A stretch of DNA of 64,000 nt from Psychroserpens sp. SPM9 (GCF_025153525.1 NZ_JANZNR010000003.1:124001-188000), one strand, 5' to 3'; positions 26,761 through 35,856 are shown, numbered from the stretch's first letter. Notes: generated by a model not told the origin, from the letters alone. Numbers and translations: made by a program.

Positions 26761-26847
26761 TATAACCAACAATTTTTGACATTACCATCATATTTTTAAA
26801 ACTTAAGTGTAAAATTTGAAGAAAGAAAACTCAATTCAATTGATCTT

Positions 26848-28392
26848 ATGAAGACCTTAATCATTGCTCTATTATTTATAGCAATTCCACCTCAAAAATC
26901 TCAAGAACAATGCAAAAAATTAATTCAGTTGGGTGTTGATGCTCTTAATCGGCAAGAGTATACAAAATCACTAGAAATTTTAATTGACGTTCAAGCTATT
27001 GCCTCCAGTAATGGCTGGCAAGAAGAACTGTTTTTTGCACTAAACAATATTGGCGCAAATTATTATCAACTTTCAGATTATGGAGAAGCTTTAAATCATT
27101 ATTTACAAGCTTATGATGTTGCTGTTAACTATTTAAATGACCAAAAAGAAATGGTTGTTTTGAATAATGTTGGTATCCTGTATTTTAATGATGAAAACTA
27201 TGAAGAAGCTAAAACCTACTTTTTAAAAGCGTTCCAAATCGCTTCAAAAACTAATGAAACGGATAAAATTGGACTTTATGCTGTAAATTTAGGGTTAACT
27301 CTAAACCTTTTAGGTGATCTTGATAAGGCTCACGAGTATCTCGAAATGACCCAAAACCATGTGTCTGATAAAGATTTGCAATTGCAAGCACAATATGCAA
27401 TTGCTGAAAACCTCTATCTAAAAACGAATTATAATGAGTCTGCAGATGTATTAACCCATATTATATCCGATTTAAAAGCGCATAGACTTTTTGAACATGT
27501 TTCGGGATCGTTTTTACTACTGTCACAAATCAGTCTTAAAAATAATGACTTAATAGCAGCATTAGACTATGCCTTAAAAGCAAAAAACAATTATACAAGT
27601 ATTGAATCAAGTATCGATATTTTTGATCAGCTTTCAGATATTAAATACAGATTGAATGAATTTTCAGAAGCGAGAACTTATAAAGATTCTGTACTATTTT
27701 TTAAAGACAGCTTATTCAAAAAAATAAGAGAAGACCAATTTGAAAGCAGTCGCGTTAAGTTTGACATAAAGCGCTACGAGAATGAAATTATTGAAGAACA
27801 GATCAAACTTAAACAAGAACGCAAAACATTTTATGTGATATTAATTGCAATCGCATTAATGATTTTAACATCACTTTGGTCGCTTAAAACGTATAGCACT
27901 AAGGCTAAACAAAAGCGAATCATTTCCGAAAGAAATCAAAAGATTAAAATGTTAGAACTTGAAAATGAATTGGAAACTAATAATAGAAAACTGACATCAA
28001 AAGCATTAAATACGGCTAGTAGAAATGAATTATTGCAAGAGATTATTCAAACGATTAGTAGTTATCCTGATTTACTAAATAATACAAACCTGAAAAAATT
28101 AGTTCAGCAACTTAAAAAGCATTTGAATGATCATTCTGGCTGGCAGGATTTTTTGTTTCATTTCGAAAAGGCAAACTACGGATTTCTAAAAGCACTAAAA
28201 GAAAAGCATCCGTCATTAAATACCAATGATATTCGTTTTATATGCTATTTGTATATGGATTTATCGACTAAAGAAATCGCTTCAATATTTAACATCACGG
28301 CTGATGCCTGTAGAAAACGGAAACAAAGAGTAGCCAAAAAAATGGATTTGCAAGATACCTCTAAAATATATGACTACCTCTCTGGTTTTTAG
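26848..28392 (+). CDS. Membrane-anchored TPR regulator with LuxR-type DNA-binding domain
   Basis: A 514-residue protein. A signal-like N-terminus (residues 1-18) is followed by TPR repeats (for example ALNNIGANYYQLSDYGEALN, VVLNNVGILYFNDENYEEAK) to about residue 290, a transmembrane helix at 327-347, a coiled coil (MLELENELETNNRKLTSKAL), and a C-terminal LuxR-like helix-turn-helix (NDIRFICYLYMDLSTKEIAS, IFNITADACRKRKQRV). The TPR part would sense in the periplasm and the HTH would act in the cytoplasm. The output domain resembles that of the PUL regulator at 51601. A direct repeat in front of the next gene may be its binding site. Confidence 0.82.
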   Translation: MKTLIIALLFIAIPPQKSQEQCKKLIQLGVDALNRQEYTKSLEILIDVQAIASSNGWQEELFFALNNIGANYYQLSDYGEALNHYLQAYDVAVNYLNDQKEMVVLNNVGILYFNDENYEEAKTYFLKAFQIASKTNETDKIGLYAVNLGLTLNLLGDLDKAHEYLEMTQNHVSDKDLQLQAQYAIAENLYLKTNYNESADVLTHIISDLKAHRLFEHVSGSFLLLSQISLKNNDLIAALDYALKAKNNYTSIESSIDIFDQLSDIKYRLNEFSEARTYKDSVLFFKDSLFKKIREDQFESSRVKFDIKRYENEIIEEQIKLKQERKTFYVILIAIALMILTSLWSLKTYSTKAKQKRIISERNQKIKMLELENELETNNRKLTSKALNTASRNELLQEIIQTISSYPDLLNNTNLKKLVQQLKKHLNDHSGWQDFLFHFEKANYGFLKALKEKHPSLNTNDIRFICYLYMDLSTKEIASIFNITADACRKRKQRVAKKMDLQDTSKIYDYLSGF

Positions 28393-28427
28393 TCTACTAA
28401 ATCAATAAAACTATTTTAGGCTCCCAA

Positions 28428-28459
28428 ATGTCCCACTATTTATCATAGGATGTCCCACT
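28428..28459 (+). promoter_or_regulatory. Direct repeat ATGTCCCACT x2, candidate operator
   Basis: ATGTCCCACT occurs at 28428-28437 and 28450-28459, exactly 22 bp apart, about two helix turns, in the 141-bp gap between the TPR/LuxR regulator and the T9SS protein gene. Both copies run into T-rich sequence. The arrangement fits binding by a dimeric LuxR-type protein. Confidence 0.5.
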
Positions 28460-28533
28460 TTTTCGTGTCATTTTTTCTGTTAGTTCTAAGTGAATTTCCA
28501 CCTTAGCAGGACTAATATTTAATTAATAAACAC

Positions 28534-30840
28534 ATGAAAATTAAAATTACACTACTGGTTTTAGTTGCCTTATTATGTACAACTAAAATGTCACACGCCC
28601 AGTTAGAGTCTATTGGCTCTTCCGACTATGGCAGAATTTTTAATATCACCTATGATCCTAATATTCAGGATAAATTGTATGCAACGTCGTTGTTTAACCA
28701 TATTTTGGTGTCCCACAATAACGGAGTAGATTGGGAGGTGTTATTCTCGATGTCGGTACACGATGTCACCACATTTAAGGACTTAAAAATGACCAATAAT
28801 AATACGGCTTTAAGTTTTATTAAGTTTAAACAGTCTTCTCCAGACAATACCATTATTATTTTTGACTTAGCCACAAATTCAGTTATTGATGAAATTGAAA
28901 TCCCTTATAGTTCTCCTGATCGTTTTATAAAATCATATAGTATTTATAGCGGAAATTCTGATGTTATTTTGATGAATACTAAGTTAGATTATAGTACAGC
29001 TGAACACACGTATTATACACAAGATGGAGGTGAAAACTGGAATTTGGTATACTCAAAATCTGATAATGATGAAGTAGCTATTAATAGTGTGGCTATTAGC
29101 CCTTATAATCCAAATCATTTATTTTTAGGGCGAGGTCTTGGTCCTTCAGGTGTAGATGGAGGCTTATTTATGTCTACAGATGGCGGACAAACATGGGTAG
29201 ACAAATTACCGGGAATCGTTGTGGCGCCTATTGCTTTTAATCCGAATGATCCCAATGATATTTTGTTAGGTACAGGAATTAGTTTTGGAAGTGTTGCCGA
29301 AAATTTATACCGTTCTTCCGATGCTGGTGATACTTGGGAAATTGTTCCTATGTCTTGGACCAATGAACAATTAGATGATATAACTGTCATAGGGTTTAAT
29401 CCAAACGTGCCTAATCAAATTATTGTTTTAGAAGAGAACGAAATCGTCATTTCTAACGATAACGGAACCACTTGGCAGAATCATATTCATGACTCCGATA
29501 ATGTTCATGGCTACTATTATGGTACTCACTTGTCTTTTAATCCATTTAATAATAACGAAGTGTTTATTAATAGTGATTACCATCCGCAGTTTTCTAGTGA
29601 TGGTGGTGTTACTTTGACCTGGTCAAAAAATAATTACTATCTGTCTACAGGTTCTTTAGGGCTTTTTCCAAATGGTAATGAACATCTGTATTATGGGGTG
29701 CAATATGGGTTTGTACACAAAGATTTAACAACTAACGTAGAAGAAGATTTTGATATCCTTCCAATTAACTGGTACAATCAAAGTGATGCGCCAACATTAT
29801 ATGTTGATGCGTTTGTTGAAGGACGAGTTTTTACATTTAGTGGTGGTTGGTTTGGTTCTAACCTAAATATTAGCGAGGATCACGGACAAACAAAACATCA
29901 AATTTTAAATACCTATATGAACTATTTTGATGCGGTTGCAACAGATTCATTTGACCAAAATACAATTTGGGTGTCGTTTTCAAATACGTCTGGATATTCA
30001 GAGCTTTACAGTGTAGATGTGAATGATTTTGATGCCATGGAGACCACAAATATTCCATTGCCAAATAATGGTGTTGTTAGAGGCATACATTTTGACCCTC
30101 AAAATCAGGGGCATGTTGTAATCACAGTGGGTACCAGAGTTTATAAAACGGAAGATTATGGTGCAACTTGGACGTTATCAAGTGGTTTAGAACAACTCAA
30201 TCCAGGTTTAGATCTTATCTTGCATATAGATAACAATCCCTTAAATCCGCAACAATTAGCAATCGCATCTAATAAGGGGATTTTTACATCGGTAGATGGC
30301 GGATCAACATGGAGTCAGATTTATACTGAATTAGTTCATCAAATATTTTTTTCTGATGTGACTGATGGTTATATGGTTGGAACGGTTCATACTTCAGGAG
30401 TGTCTGATTATGCGATTGTTTATACGGTTAATGGTGGACAAAACTGGACACGTATTGAAAATGATGCGCTGATGTCTATTGGTTCTAATAATTCACAAGT
30501 GAAATTTAACACATCTAATGAAGCCGATATTTATATTGCATCTATAGATTTAGGTTTGGTGAAATACACTTTAGATCTTCAGGCACTTAGCATAGATGAA
30601 TCAGAATATAGTGAGGATTTTATTAGTGTCTTTCCTAATCCAGCTAAAGATAGTGTCACCATAACTTCTTCAAAAGAAACCATTGAATCCTTAGCACTTT
30701 ATGACTTAACAGGTAAAATGATTCATAAATCCTTCGGAAAAAATCAGGTTGATGTTTCAGCTTTACCAAAAGGTGTTTATTTGTTGACCATTGAGGTTCA
30801 TTCTGGTCAATTGTTTTCTAAAAAAATAGTAAAAATGTAA
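28534..30840 (+). CDS. T9SS-secreted protein with BNR/VPS10-like beta-propeller repeats
   Basis: A 768-residue exported protein. The signal peptide ends SHAQ near residue 23. The body carries many Asp-box/BNR-like repeats of the form SxDGGxTW (STDGGQTWVD, SSDAGDTWEI, SNDNGTTWQN, SVDGGSTWSQ), which build sialidase-like or VPS10-type propellers. The last 80 residues are a type IX sorting domain (VFPNPAKDSVTI, LYDLTGKMI, LPKGVYLLTI, SKKIVKM), so it is secreted or attached to the cell surface. No sialidase active site is visible, so a binding or structural role is as likely as an enzymatic one. Its regulator is probably the gene just upstream. Confidence 0.85.
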   Translation: MKIKITLLVLVALLCTTKMSHAQLESIGSSDYGRIFNITYDPNIQDKLYATSLFNHILVSHNNGVDWEVLFSMSVHDVTTFKDLKMTNNNTALSFIKFKQSSPDNTIIIFDLATNSVIDEIEIPYSSPDRFIKSYSIYSGNSDVILMNTKLDYSTAEHTYYTQDGGENWNLVYSKSDNDEVAINSVAISPYNPNHLFLGRGLGPSGVDGGLFMSTDGGQTWVDKLPGIVVAPIAFNPNDPNDILLGTGISFGSVAENLYRSSDAGDTWEIVPMSWTNEQLDDITVIGFNPNVPNQIIVLEENEIVISNDNGTTWQNHIHDSDNVHGYYYGTHLSFNPFNNNEVFINSDYHPQFSSDGGVTLTWSKNNYYLSTGSLGLFPNGNEHLYYGVQYGFVHKDLTTNVEEDFDILPINWYNQSDAPTLYVDAFVEGRVFTFSGGWFGSNLNISEDHGQTKHQILNTYMNYFDAVATDSFDQNTIWVSFSNTSGYSELYSVDVNDFDAMETTNIPLPNNGVVRGIHFDPQNQGHVVITVGTRVYKTEDYGATWTLSSGLEQLNPGLDLILHIDNNPLNPQQLAIASNKGIFTSVDGGSTWSQIYTELVHQIFFSDVTDGYMVGTVHTSGVSDYAIVYTVNGGQNWTRIENDALMSIGSNNSQVKFNTSNEADIYIASIDLGLVKYTLDLQALSIDESEYSEDFISVFPNPAKDSVTITSSKETIESLALYDLTGKMIHKSFGKNQVDVSALPKGVYLLTIEVHSGQLFSKKIVKM

Positions 30841-30926
30841 ATCTTACATTTCATAGATAGTAGCTGCTATGTAGCTAAATAGTTAAGAGTTAAACGAAAT
30901 CCCTAATTACTTACTAACACTAATCT

Positions 30927-30958
30927 GAGAGGCCAGGTATTATTATCTGGCTTCTCTC
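30927..30958. terminator. Terminator between converging genes
   Basis: GAGAGGCCAG pairs with CTGGCTTCTCTC with a two-base bulge and a 10-nt loop, followed by TTTAATT on the plus strand. It lies between the T9SS gene and the converging Crp-like gene and could serve both. Confidence 0.55.
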
Positions 30959-30977
30959 TTTAATTAAAAACTATACT

Positions 30978-31553
30978 CTATTTTTGAGTGATTCGTTTTC
31001 TAATTCTACTCAAAGATTCTGGTTTGACACCTAAATAACTGGCCAAATGGTATTGTGGTACACGTTGAACCAAATCAGGTCTGGTTTCTAAAAGGTTTTT
31101 ATAGCGTGATTCTGGACTCGAAGTCATAAATTTGGCTAGTATTTCTTGTTGCTCACCAAAATCGTTCTCCATAGACATGCGGCATAATGTTTCATATGTT
31201 GGAACACGCTTAAATAATTCTTGCTCTTTATCATAGTTTAACACTGCAAGTTTACAATCTTCAACACATTCAAAATAATGATTCGCAGGAGTTTTGTTTT
31301 GATAGCTTTGCAATGAAGCCACAGATTCATCTTCTACATAAAACTCTGTTGTACGCTCTTCACCATCAATGATATAATACTTTCTTACACAGCCTTTAAT
31401 AACAAAATAAGAATCTCTTGAGATCTGTCCTTCTCTCAAAATGACATCGCCTTTTTTGTATGTTTTGATAGGAATACAATCTGTAAAAGCTTGACATTCT
31501 TCCGCAGTCAAAGTAAGATATCTTGAAATTAGTTTTACAATGTCATTTTCCAT
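30978..31553 (-). CDS. Crp/Fnr family transcriptional regulator
   Basis: A 191-residue regulator. An N-terminal cyclic-nucleotide-binding-type beta-barrel (KKGDVILREGQISRDSYFVIKG) is followed by a dimer helix and a C-terminal winged HTH (VPQYHLASYLGVKPESLSRI). No Fe-S cysteine cluster of the Fnr type is present, and the ligand is unknown. I chose the ATG at 31553 (MENDIVKLIS); the upstream ATG at 31613 would start inside the hairpin of the neighbouring operon and adds a stretch unlike the family. Confidence 0.85.
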   Translation of the reverse strand: MENDIVKLISRYLTLTAEECQAFTDCIPIKTYKKGDVILREGQISRDSYFVIKGCVRKYYIIDGEERTTEFYVEDESVASLQSYQNKTPANHYFECVEDCKLAVLNYDKEQELFKRVPTYETLCRMSMENDFGEQQEILAKFMTSSPESRYKNLLETRPDLVQRVPQYHLASYLGVKPESLSRIRKRITQK

Positions 31554-31592
31554 GAGAAGGAGTGTGTAGCTTATATAGCTCTCTAAAATAAA

Positions 31593-31618
31593 AAGGTTTG
31601 AGCATAAACCCAAACCTT
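31593..31618 (-). terminator. Terminator of the nitroreductase operon
   Basis: On the minus strand an 8-bp perfect stem AAGGTTTG/CAAACCTT with a 10-nt loop is followed by TTTATTTTAG. It starts 25 bp after the stop codon of the nitroreductase gene and fits a factor-independent terminator. Confidence 0.65.
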
Positions 31619-31642
31619 CAAATCAAAAAAACTAATATTCAA

Positions 31643-32272
31643 TTATAAAACATCAAATAATTGTGTAATTGGCTTACGAACTTTTGCCAAGCCAATAGTA
31701 TGATCGTCCTCATGTCTATAACCTATTGGTGCTATGACAGCGGCATTTAAGCCTTGTTTGTTGAGTCTTAAAATGCGATTGTAGGCTTCTGGCTCAAAAC
31801 CTTCCATTGGACAAGCATCAATTTTTAATTCGGCACAGGCATTTAAAAGATTTCCAAGTGCTAAATAGGTTTGTGATTTCAGCCAGCTTGTTATTTCTTC
31901 TGGTGTTTTTTCCTTCAATTTTTCTTTTATAAAATCACCATAGCCATTTAGTCGGTTGATATCTAATTGTCGTGTGTTGGCCGTTTGTTTGATAAATGCG
32001 TCAATAGCTTCTGAATGTGCTTCAGTATAATTACAGAATACAAATAGGTGAGAGGCATCGGTTATCTGACTTTGATTCCAGGAAACAGGTTTGAGTTGCT
32101 CTCTGATGTCAGGGTTTTCAATAATCAAAACCTTATAAAGTTGTAATCCGTAAGATGACACCGATAATTGTATCGCTTCCTTTAATTTTTGAAGATCATC
32201 GGTTGCTACTTTTTTTGTTGTATCAAATTTTTTAGTAGCATAGCGCCATTGTAAGTGTTTTATTAGTTCCAT
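31643..32272 (-). CDS. Nitroreductase family NAD(P)H-dependent oxidoreductase
   Basis: A 209-residue flavoprotein of the NfsB-like nitroreductase family. The N-terminal FMN-binding segment is QWRYATKKFD, with SSYGLQLYKVLI near residue 38 and the C-terminal APIGYRHEDD near 180. Such enzymes reduce nitro-compounds, quinones or related electrophiles with NAD(P)H and FMN. It starts 2 bp after the GNAT gene on the same strand, so it is the last gene of a run that includes GNAT and the YdcZ-like gene. A terminator follows. Confidence 0.9.
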   Translation of the reverse strand: MELIKHLQWRYATKKFDTTKKVATDDLQKLKEAIQLSVSSYGLQLYKVLIIENPDIREQLKPVSWNQSQITDASHLFVFCNYTEAHSEAIDAFIKQTANTRQLDINRLNGYGDFIKEKLKEKTPEEITSWLKSQTYLALGNLLNACAELKIDACPMEGFEPEAYNRILRLNKQGLNAAVIAPIGYRHEDDHTIGLAKVRKPITQLFDVL

Positions 32273-32274
32273 TT

Positions 32275-33003
32275 TTATTGTGTTTTTAGTTTGTAGTTTC
32301 TCATCATAAATTCGGTTTTAAAACCCATTTTTTCGTACATGGATTTTGCCATTTTAGAGGCTTGTAAAGTAGCTACATCGCAGTCTTGTTCTATAGCTTC
32401 GTTAAGAAGATGATACATGATTTGAGTGGCATAGCCTTTACCGCGCATATTGGGTAAAATTCCCAAGCTATGAATACCAAAAGTGTTCTGTGTTTGGTGA
32501 CTTATAACCGTTCCTACTAGCTCTGCTTGATCATAGATTAAGTAGTAATTAATATTATGGTATGTTTTATTAATAGTTTGCTCTGAAACGAAATACCCAA
32601 ATGATTTTTTAAAGGTCTTACTCCATAATTTCGCATCATTGGCATTGGTAACGAGTTGGAATGTTAGTGTTTTAGATGTTTTTAGTTTTTCAGTAAGCGA
32701 CAAACTCATTCCATACTGTAAGGAAACTTCATTAAATCCGTAGTAATCAAAAATGGTATTTGAATTGGAGTTTAGATCAAAATAAGAAAAAGTAAAGCCG
32801 CTTAATTCAGATTTTAAAAGCAATTTAATGTCATTTAGAATCTCTGGATTGTGTTCGCATTTCAACCAGATTTTGTTTGGCCATTCCGATTGAGGCACAA
32901 AACAGTAACCTAAGTGTTGATCTTCATTATAGGTGTTAAAAGCTTGCGTGGCATTTTTCCATAAAGAAATGAGGTTTACGATATTTGATTGTATTGTTGT
33001 CAT
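32275..33003 (-). CDS. GNAT family N-acetyltransferase
   Basis: A 242-residue protein with a C-terminal GNAT domain: IHSLGILPNMRGKGYATQIM carries the RGKGYA acetyl-CoA loop, followed by CDVATLQASKMAKSMYEKMG. The N-terminal 110 residues are less typical and may form the acceptor-binding half, as in double-GNAT-like proteins. The substrate is unknown. It is tightly spaced with both neighbours (2 and 6 bp). Confidence 0.85.
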   Translation of the reverse strand: MTTIQSNIVNLISLWKNATQAFNTYNEDQHLGYCFVPQSEWPNKIWLKCEHNPEILNDIKLLLKSELSGFTFSYFDLNSNSNTIFDYYGFNEVSLQYGMSLSLTEKLKTSKTLTFQLVTNANDAKLWSKTFKKSFGYFVSEQTINKTYHNINYYLIYDQAELVGTVISHQTQNTFGIHSLGILPNMRGKGYATQIMYHLLNEAIEQDCDVATLQASKMAKSMYEKMGFKTEFMMRNYKLKTQ

Positions 33004-33009
33004 CGTTTA

Positions 33010-33456
33010 TTATTTTGTATTAATGAGTATGATGCCTATTAGCATGGCGATTGCTCCAAAAAGCCGCTTTGATGTTAAAGGTTCCACAGGTAGATTGAGC
33101 CAGCCATATTTTCCTGCAATCATTGAAAAAATGAGTTGCCCGCAAAGTCCGAGAGCAATCATTCTGGAGATGCCAAGCTTCGGAATGGTATAGAAGTAAA
33201 TACTAATGCCTATGACACTAAATAATCCGCCTATAAACCATAAATACCAAGGTATTTGTGTAGTGATCATAGGTTGAACAGTTCCTTTGTTAAGTATAAA
33301 AAGCAATATCACTCCGAAGACTACACTACTTAAAGAGGTCGCAACTACGGCCAGAATGGGTTGTTTTAGCAGACTACCAAGTTGAGAGTTAAATCCCGCT
33401 TGAATCGCCAGAAAGGCGCCACCAGTTAAAGCTAATATTTGTAATAAGAGTCTCAT
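33010..33456 (-). CDS. YdcZ/DUF606-type DMT family membrane protein
   Basis: A 148-residue membrane protein with five hydrophobic segments. The pattern LALTGGAFLAIQAGFNSQLG at the start and LGLCGQLIFSMIAGKYGW near residue 100 is that of the DUF606 (YdcZ) half-size DMT transporters, which probably act as dimers. The substrate is unknown. It is 9 bp from the DoxX gene upstream and 6 bp from the GNAT gene downstream, so it lies in one operon with them. Confidence 0.8.
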   Translation of the reverse strand: MRLLLQILALTGGAFLAIQAGFNSQLGSLLKQPILAVVATSLSSVVFGVILLFILNKGTVQPMITTQIPWYLWFIGGLFSVIGISIYFYTIPKLGISRMIALGLCGQLIFSMIAGKYGWLNLPVEPLTSKRLFGAIAMLIGIILINTK

Positions 33457-33465
33457 CGTTTTAGA

Positions 33466-33867
33466 TTAATCCCATTTGTTGGTTGTTGATACAGCATATT
33501 TACCAGCTCCAGTAAAGAATAAAGCAAAACCAAACATCATATAGATGAAAATGGGACCAATAGCCCAACCTCCAAATTCATTTAACTTTAGCAAGTTTGG
33601 GAGTTGTACCATAACAATCGCCACCAGACAATTAAAAGCAAAAACAAGTCCGGCGAGCTTTGTCCTAAATCCGATAATAATCAAAGCAGGTGCAATAATT
33701 TCACCAACATAAATACCGTATCCAAAAAATGCAGGAAGGTCATATTGTGTTAGGAGGTTTTTGATAAAATCAATACCATTTATGAATTTGGTAATGCCAT
33801 AAATGAGCATTGTAAATGCGACACTGATTCGTAAAATAAGTATTCCAATGTGTTGTTTAGTGTTCAT
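33466..33867 (-). CDS. DoxX family membrane protein (minus-strand module)
   Basis: A 133-residue DoxX-type protein with four hydrophobic segments (ISVAFTMLIYGITKFING near residue 14, then GEIIAPALIIIG, AFNCLVAIVMVQL and FIYMMFGFALFFTG). The family is linked to redox and thiol stress in other bacteria, often in pairs with oxidoreductases. It follows the outer-membrane-like gene by 11 bp. A paralogue at 39296 sits in the mirrored module. Confidence 0.85.
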   Translation of the reverse strand: MNTKQHIGILILRISVAFTMLIYGITKFINGIDFIKNLLTQYDLPAFFGYGIYVGEIIAPALIIIGFRTKLAGLVFAFNCLVAIVMVQLPNLLKLNEFGGWAIGPIFIYMMFGFALFFTGAGKYAVSTTNKWD

Positions 33868-33878
33868 AGTATTAAAAT

Positions 33879-34499
33879 TTAAAAGTTATATTTTATAAAG
33901 ACCCCAAAGTTTTCAAGGCTGTTCTTTCCTTTTGTAAACTGATCTAGATTTACGGCAATACCTGCAATTAATTGCGCTTTTTTTAGTCCGATACGTAATT
34001 GTTGAATTCCTCTGTCCAGTTCTTTAAAATTTGTATTGACAACAGCAAATAGATTGATATAGCCTTGAAATGCGTTGCTTAACGTTGGGGTATAATTCAA
34101 GATTAAATTTTGTTCTAATGTAAATCCGTTTTGATAGGTACTACCAATAGCATAAGTCAGTTTGAATTGTGTTTTGGTATACTGATATTGCGTGGTAAGA
34201 CTTGTAAATGTTCCTGGGTTTTTGATTCCGAAAGCGGCATTGACTTTAAAATGTGAATTCAAATTGTAAGACAACATATTTCTGATAAAAAAAATATTGT
34301 TGGTGTCATGCGTATATTCAGAATCAAATAAAACGACATTGTTGATAGACCATGACGCATCAAATTGGTAACCTACAAAATGCTGATAAGCAGCCGATCG
34401 ATTACCAAGTACTATTTCAGGAGAAACATTAATATTTTGTGCATGAGATGCTAATCCGCCAAAAATAATAAATACAAAAACTTGAAAAAATCGTAACAT
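33879..34499 (-). CDS. Outer-membrane beta-barrel-like protein (minus-strand module)
   Basis: A 206-residue protein with a signal peptide (ending SHAQ) and alternating strands rich in aromatic residues and ending in Phe (FGVFIKYNF), as in small outer-membrane barrels. Its C-terminal half shares the pattern RxxQQLRxG ... Q ... GI ... DQ ... FGV with the protein at 38629. No function is recognised. A TAATTTTG promoter with an inverted repeat in the leader lies directly upstream, making this the first gene of the run barrel-DoxX-YdcZ-GNAT-nitroreductase. Confidence 0.7.
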   Translation of the reverse strand: MLRFFQVFVFIIFGGLASHAQNINVSPEIVLGNRSAAYQHFVGYQFDASWSINNVVLFDSEYTHDTNNIFFIRNMLSYNLNSHFKVNAAFGIKNPGTFTSLTTQYQYTKTQFKLTYAIGSTYQNGFTLEQNLILNYTPTLSNAFQGYINLFAVVNTNFKELDRGIQQLRIGLKKAQLIAGIAVNLDQFTKGKNSLENFGVFIKYNF

Positions 34500-34500
34500 A

Positions 34501-34530
34501 ACCCATTTGTTATTATATGGGTCAAAATTA
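34501..34530 (-). promoter_or_regulatory. Promoter and leader palindrome of the barrel-DoxX operon
   Basis: On the minus strand TAATTTTG (34530-34523) matches TAnnTTTG, and the bases right after it, ACCCAT ... ATGGGT with a 10-nt centre (34522-34501), form an inverted repeat that ends 1 bp before the ATG. This position between -7 box and start would let a repressor or an RNA hairpin control the operon. Confidence 0.5.
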
Positions 34531-34575
34531 GAAGCAGTAGAGAAGAAAAAACTTAAGCTATCTTAAGAAGCGAAT

Positions 34576-35166
34576 TTAAGAGTGTTTTTTTCGTAAATAG
34601 CTTAGAAATTCTGGAGTAACCCCAAGGTAAGAAGCTATGATGTATTGCGGAACGCGCTGTTCTATATCTCTATAGGTTTTTCTAAAGCTTATATAACGCT
34701 CATAAGCATCATCACTCATACTATCGATGACACGTTCTTGAACAGCAACATAAGCGCTTTGTATTTTTAAACGGAAGAAATTGGAAATTTCAGGGACTTC
34801 AATAAATAAGGTTTCTAATACAATTCTTGGTAATTGAACGAGCGTCGTTTTCTCTAAGGCTTGTACATACATGCGAGATTTTTTCCGACTTAAATAACTG
34901 TACAAATCGTTGATCCACCATTCTTCAATTCCTAGTTGTAATGTATGTTCTTGTGCATTTTCATCCAAATAATAACTACGCATACAACCTTGTGCTATAA
35001 AATTCATGGTGTTAGCTGTTTGTCCGGGTTCTATTAAAAATTCTTTTTTGTTTAAGTCTTTAAAAACAAGTATAGAGGACAACTTTTCGATGCCAGCTTC
35101 ATCAAGTGTAACATCTTTGTTGATATGATTAATAAGTGATTGTATGTATTGCAGATTTTGATTCAT
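34576..35166 (-). CDS. Crp/Fnr family transcriptional regulator (minus-strand module)
   Basis: A 196-residue regulator with an N-terminal cNMP-type barrel (KKEFLIEPGQTANTMNFIAQ), a dimer helix and a C-terminal HTH (VPQYIIASYLGVTPEFLSYL). No Fe-S cysteines are visible. It lies upstream of the barrel-DoxX operon with 76 bp between and may control the promoter there; it is paralogous to the regulator at 37982. It starts 12 bp after the VOC gene, so the two may be one transcript. Confidence 0.87.
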   Translation of the reverse strand: MNQNLQYIQSLINHINKDVTLDEAGIEKLSSILVFKDLNKKEFLIEPGQTANTMNFIAQGCMRSYYLDENAQEHTLQLGIEEWWINDLYSYLSRKKSRMYVQALEKTTLVQLPRIVLETLFIEVPEISNFFRLKIQSAYVAVQERVIDSMSDDAYERYISFRKTYRDIEQRVPQYIIASYLGVTPEFLSYLRKKHS

Positions 35167-35178
35167 AACTTCTTATAA

Positions 35179-35856
35179 TTAACGCTTTTTAACTGTTATA
35201 TCTTCATTAAAAAAATCAAAATCATATAAAGAATTATTGTTTTCAATGGCAGCTTTAAAAGGAGAAGGAGTTATCGTTAGTTCTGTAGGAAACCAATTAG
35301 TTCTTGTTTTATAATTTGGTAATAAGAATAATCCTTCTTGAGTTCCGTTGGTTCCAAAATGTTTTGTGTCGCCTTTCCAAAAATCAGAATTCAATTCTTT
35401 CTTCAATATAGTATTAGTGTCTTCAATGGATGATGTTGGCAACCCTATTTCATTAACACAGATGACATCTTCAAAGCTAAAAGAATGAGAGGATTGGTTT
35501 TTTAAATCATGTCTTACAATAAACTCTGCAACGTTACCACTTCCATCATAAAAATAAAAAGAATCTGCGTTCCAAGTTTCAAAACGTTGTGTTTTTCTCC
35601 CTTTATCAATGTCAATGAGATCAACTTTTTCCTCCATAAAACTTAATGCTTCTATGAATTTATTAGAAGGGATTAAAAAGCAGTAGTGGTACTTATAATC
35701 TTCATTAGATTTTAAAAATGTCAATTTACTCCAGCCAATTTTTAATGTAAAGCGATCAGGTTTATCTTCAATTATTTTTACTCCAAGTAATTTAGAATAA
35801 AATTTTTTTGCTGTATCTAATTGGTTTGTAAATAAAGCTAATTCTTTAATCTTCAT
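35179..35856 (-). CDS. VOC (glyoxalase/dioxygenase-like) family protein
   Basis: A 225-residue protein with a vicinal-oxygen-chelate N-terminal repeat: MKIKELALFTNQLDTAKKFY starts the first beta-alpha-beta unit, with FYDGSGNVAEFI closing it. A second unit (VICVNEIGLPTSSIEDTNTI) follows, so both halves are present. Metal ligands cannot be fixed with confidence, and the reaction is unknown. It is the first gene of a minus-strand run leading into the Crp-like gene. Confidence 0.75.
   Translation of the reverse strand: MKIKELALFTNQLDTAKKFYSKLLGVKIIEDKPDRFTLKIGWSKLTFLKSNEDYKYHYCFLIPSNKFIEALSFMEEKVDLIDIDKGRKTQRFETWNADSFYFYDGSGNVAEFIVRHDLKNQSSHSFSFEDVICVNEIGLPTSSIEDTNTILKKELNSDFWKGDTKHFGTNGTQEGLFLLPNYKTRTNWFPTELTITPSPFKAAIENNNSLYDFDFFNEDITVKKR

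Noticed and set aside
28534-30840. Sialidase
   Set aside because: Asp-box-like repeats are present, but the arginine triad and other catalytic residues were not found.
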